This document shows, in pieces, positions 59,838 through 64,000 of a stretch of DNA of 64,000 nt. The stretch is from Solenopsis invicta. Its lineage: Eukaryota; Arthropoda; Insecta; Hymenoptera; Formicidae. Under the pieces are notes generated by a model. It saw nothing but the letters and a program-made list of their open reading frames with translations. It made no database searches and was not told the origin of the DNA. The position numbers and the translations under genes were made by a program. The stretch covers positions 17,060,710-17,124,709 of the forward strand of contig NC_052672.1 of assembly GCF_016802725.1 (NCBI RefSeq), written 5' to 3'. Each line of letters starts with the position of its first letter. The first letter of the stretch is position 1.

Positions 59838-60735
59838 GTTGAGGTTCCCGCTCCGCGAACGACGACCGAAGAACGACGCTCTCGCATGCTGCTCGGAAAA
59901 TGTTATATTTTCTCACGTCAGCATCCATCGAGCACGGCCTACTTGGCGCCGCGTAAAAAGGGCTCGGCTCTAAATCGGGAGCAAGTTTACACGGCGACCA
60001 TCTCTCCGCTCTAGCTTTACAGATTATTCCCCAATGCCGACGAGTGAGCCCAGCCCAGCCCGGCTCGGTCCGGCCCGGCCCGGCGCAGCGCGGCGCGGCG
60101 CCGCGGCGTCCCGATTCCGCGGACGCGCACCTAAAAATTCCCTGCGTCCAATTGCGTTCAATGTGATTAGATCTAACATCCACTTTATTTACTACACTGT
60201 CACGTCGGTCGAGCGATGGCCAGAGTTGGCATCGCCTAGAGTTATTGATATATCGCGTCTCGCCGCGAAACATTTTTCTAAATTTCTTGCGTCTCTTGAA
60301 GGTGCAAAGAAAAAAGTTACCTTGAGAATATTCTTATCTCCTTAAGCTAATTATGATTTATGTTAAGGATAATGCATAAAAAAAAACAAGATTTTGGCCC
60401 TTTGAAAATATAAATATCTAATCGCGAAACATTTGAATTCCCAATAACCGAATCTTATAAACGATGAAACGCCACGACGAATCGGATTTGCGAGATACCG
60501 TGGAATTCCGGAAACTCGTAAAGCGGGTCCGTGTAAAAAATCTAAATGTTTTCGTAATTATTTTCACGGTGTATATATATATTCACATCGAACTACGCCG
60601 GCGTAATTTTTATGACATCGTAGCACAAAATGCCGAATTGAATTCATCGCATTTAACTCTACAACACGCACGCGGAGCGATTTTTTTCGAGTCGGGGTCT
60701 CGGCGTCTCGGCGGGGTTCTCTCGACGCGTGAGTT

Positions 60736-60771
60736 GCAGCGTGCAGCGTGCAGCGTGCAGCGTGCAGCCAG
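60736..60771. repeat. 7-bp tandem repeat (GCAGCGT)
   Basis: Five copies of GTGCAGC in tandem in a CpG-rich block. Confidence 0.85.
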
Positions 60772-61050
60772 GCGTGCGGTGCGGGGGCTTTCGTGCGTGG
60801 AATAGGCTCAAGGCCTGCGCCGCACCGGTGTAACGCCAGAGTAATCGACTACTTACGGCATACTCTGCCTACTGTTCACTGCCGGTATATACAAGCCCCG
60901 AGGAGAGCTACCTGCTCTCCCGATCGGCGATCGATCTGAGATCGAGAACTCGTGAAAAGACGCACGCGCGGCCCGTAAAACGGCGAGCCGTACGCGTTCA
61001 TCTTCGCGATGCTTGCAACGACGATCTTTGCGTGCAGGCACGTCCGGTAA

Positions 61051-64000
61051 AACATCATCTCATAAAACTTGTGCAATTACTTTTATATGTACAATACCAA
61101 CATATTAATTTATTTACGTATTGCGACATGAATATTATTAATTCACATTTCTTCTTTACTCTCTTATTAAGGTTAATTTTTGGAGTCAAGTGATACCGCT
61201 GAAAAAAATTTGTACACGCAAACAATAGATGTTCTCTTTATATTGTTTGAAAATATTGATTGAGTTTTGTACTAATCGACAATTAATTGAAAATGTTTTT
61301 TGTCATCGAAAGAAAAACTCTTACATAATTGTGATTCTTATATAGTATCATGTTAAAAGTCAAATATATTATAAAAATATAATTCTCGATATTTTAACGA
61401 GAACATTTTATTCAACTCCGTTTAACAAAAAAAATACACATATATCTTTTTTCTAGTTCTTAATTAACTATTACTAAATAAAAAAATATACGTAGCGAAT
61501 CATATCAATAGGATATTTTTTACACAATACGCGTACTGTCTAAAAAAACAGATGTTCATTATATACGCGTTACTATTACATGCCGAAAACGAGTTGTGAA
61601 TTTTTTTATTCGACATAGTGTCTTAATTTTTTTGTAGATAAACTACAAAATGTATCTATTAATAAGAAACACTTACCAATAGAAGATTAAATCCAAATGT
61701 TCCAAGCGATATTGCAAAATTAATCGCGAGTTTACCCATAATTACAATTTTCTAGCTTCGGCTCCTAATGACTGCATCATTATTTGAGACATATAGACTA
61801 TATATATGTATATTACAGCAGTGCTATAAATATTTTACAAAAGAGAGATTGCGTTTGACCTTAGAGATAAACCTCGAGCTGTGTTGTGCTTATTATAACC
61901 GGTTCTGATCGTAATAATAAAAAATTATATCTGAAAATAAACGGAATTCCGGACACGATAATTTTTATATTTGTTTGTACATACGTCATAAATTTTATTC
62001 TGATTTAAAGCATCTTTGTACGCAAGTGCGAGTGCGTAGCATATTTCTTGCTGTTCGATGTGCATTAATTGGACGGTAAGACCGAGTACGTTCCCCGCGC
62101 ACAAGCGGAATTCCAGTCTAGTAACCATACGTGCGATTGCTGGTTTAAACCCTTTAAAATATTTCCACGACATGATAATACGGACGAGCATGCACCGAGC
62201 ATTTTTCTGTCATCAGATTTGTATCAACTATATCTATAAAGACTATAAAGTCTTTGTCATCTCAAGTCTTGGAACTTACGATTGTGAGACTTATGGCTAT
62301 GAGTTTTCTTTTTTTAATATTTTGGTTAAAAAACAAACTACTTTTTTTGTAAAAAAACTAGGTTTTTTTTTTAATTTTGAAGTCATAAATACTTGTTTTT
62401 TTTATCTCTAACCATTAAACAGATTATTAATTTATATACATAAGAAAAAAAGTTTTTTTCTACAATCATGAATTTAATAAAACAATGGACTCTCGAAATT
62501 TAAACACTATGAAATTAATCAGGACTAATGAAAGTACGGCAGTTATTAATTTATGTATAATAAATTTTGAAAATGCTTATAATTTAATTTACGCATTAAT
62601 AACTGTGTCCTTATTAGCTCTGCCTAATTTTTGTAACGTTTTTTGATTACCTTCATAAAATCATCAATTAATCGATTGTTCCATAATGAATTACTTTTTA
62701 CTTGTGATCTTTATTTGAGCAAAATTATAAAAGTTTATGAATAATTATTGAGGAAGAAAAAATAACGAGTACATTTGAAATAAAAAAAATAAGTTAAATT
62801 AAGTTAGACAATTAAATTATGTAGTTTATTATGATTAAGAAAGTTTCAGTTCAAAGATAAATGCATAGAAATAAAGTAATAGAAATAAAAAAAGAAAATT
62901 TTAGTTAACTATTGCAGCAGTTTTTTTCCTTTAGAGAATTGTATAATAGAAGATTCCGGAAATTTTCTTTGTTTTGTAACATAACTACACCATCTGTGAT
63001 TTTATAGAAAGTGAGAATTGTGACAAATTTAGTTGTACGAAAGGAAGTACGTTGCATAGGATTCGAAAAATGCCGGATTAAAGCAATCATCTAGATTACA
63101 TGGCATTGTGAAAACGAAACGATCCCTCGTGATTGGAGGATCGCCGGGCACAGATAAACGACGCACAGATTTGAATCATACGCTCATTCATCCATGATTT
63201 TTTGCCGGAAAAGATCCGCACGGATCGCCGCGGTATTTCTTTGCTCTCGTTTACACAAAGTCGGAAAAGTATCAGAGAATTTCCTGTATGACGTACGGCG
63301 ACATACACGGCGAGTAATTATATTGTATCAACGGGGAAGATTTCGCGGATTCGTGAGAAAGATTTTGGGATCATTCACGAAAGCCAGTTAGTTTGGTAGT
63401 GATTTATGTAAGTTACTTAAAAATATTATGAATCTCAATAACAAATGTAAACTGAAGCGATACATCATTTTTGATATTATCCTCCTAACAATTGGATCGG
63501 TATGTCAAAATAAAGGATTTTACAACTTGAGAGTTAGTAATTGAGTTAATAATCGATTTAATGTATCCGAAAAAAACAATATCCAAGTTTTATAATTTCG
63601 TTTGTACGAAAGGAGAGAAGGAGGCTCATTGTTTTATCGTCTCTAACAATAAGTGAGAAATGGTCGTAAAACTTTGTTCGACCGTGGTGTAAAGTTAGCT
63701 CGATCAATCAAATTTTGTTCTATTCTACGACAGCTAGATTAACAACATTTCCAAGTAAAATGTGATCGCTACATTATGGATTATTTCGTAAAAAGAATAT
63801 TTTGTTAAGCAATCTTGCAGAAGCTTACCCGTAGTTATATGATATTTCTAATAACATTATTTTCAATAGGAAGCAACATAGATATCGATGCGACCTGCGG
63901 TTTGTTTTGCAGTATTATTTTATGAGATAACCGATAAAGTACGCGCTTGACCTTTGTTCGCTCCACTTGGAAGTCAGCAATTTGCTACCGATAGACACCT
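61051..64000. other. AT-rich end of the window; nothing recognised
   Basis: The last 3 kb are AT-rich with poly(A)/poly(T) stretches and a small CpG-richer patch at about 63.1-63.35 kb. No coding exon, RNA gene or clear repeat was recognised. If the large-gene model is right, this is still intron. Confidence 0.5.

Larger units (their letters stand above)
53101..61050 (+). other. CpG-rich patches in the presumed intron; no gene recognised
   Basis: GC/CpG-rich blocks at about 53.2-54.9, 56.45-57.1, 57.45-57.7, 58.3-58.75, 59.6-60.3 and 60.65-61.05 kb alternate with AT-rich stretches. Several blocks carry ATGs and open frames on both strands, mostly Arg/Ser/Ala-rich, without recognisable domains. 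They may be enhancers, alternative promoters or simply unmethylated CpG-rich intron. Confidence 0.5.

Overview
The window is eukaryotic and insect-like, most likely from an ant or another aculeate hymenopteran. The evidence is intron-containing genes with GT-AG junctions, an insect-only chemosensory protein (OS-D/CSP family), many small fold-back (MITE-like) repeats, abundant CT/GA microsatellites, and CpG-rich DNA beside very AT-rich DNA. No database search was possible. Calls rest on hand-spliced translations compared with protein families known from memory.

Region 1-24.6 kb (AT-rich, gene-containing). Four genes can be spliced completely. (1) PRPS, ribose-phosphate pyrophosphokinase, + strand, 444-6612, 5 constitutive exons, 318 aa. 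Between exons 2 and 3 there is an in-frame 63-nt cassette exon and possibly a 24-nt microexon. Both would insert residues into the catalytic flexible loop. (2) An MPPED1/2-type metallophosphoesterase, - strand, 9657-7929, 5 exons, 299 aa, convergent with PRPS. (3) A chemosensory protein, - strand, 14554-12857, 2 exons, 119 aa, behind a clear TATA box. (4) ACADM, medium-chain acyl-CoA dehydrogenase, + strand, 19856-23889, 10 exons, 417 aa. The DNA between these genes holds an 80-bp-unit AT-rich minisatellite (11.66-12.14 kb), a decayed second copy of the CSP intron, and several fold-back elements.

Region 24.6-64 kb (GC/CpG-rich, gene-poor). At about 24.65 kb composition changes abruptly. A 2-kb CpG-rich, GAGA-rich leader runs into a convincing first coding exon (26813-27182, low-complexity Ala/Ser/Gln-rich, phase-1 donor). 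The other ~37 kb contains no complete gene and reads best as the first intron(s) of a large + strand gene whose later exons lie beyond the window. A second start exon is likely inside this intron (38211-38346). It sits under its own CpG island and also ends at a phase-1 donor, so both exons could join the same downstream exon. I could not identify this gene. Further weaker exon candidates and fold-back repeats are reported separately.

Functionally the four complete genes are unrelated: nucleotide/PRPP metabolism, a metallophosphoesterase, an extracellular small-ligand carrier, and mitochondrial fatty-acid beta-oxidation. No biosynthetic cluster or mobile system with intact coding capacity was found. 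The items most worth following up are the alternatively spliced PRPS catalytic loop, the multi-promoter large gene, and the fold-back elements.
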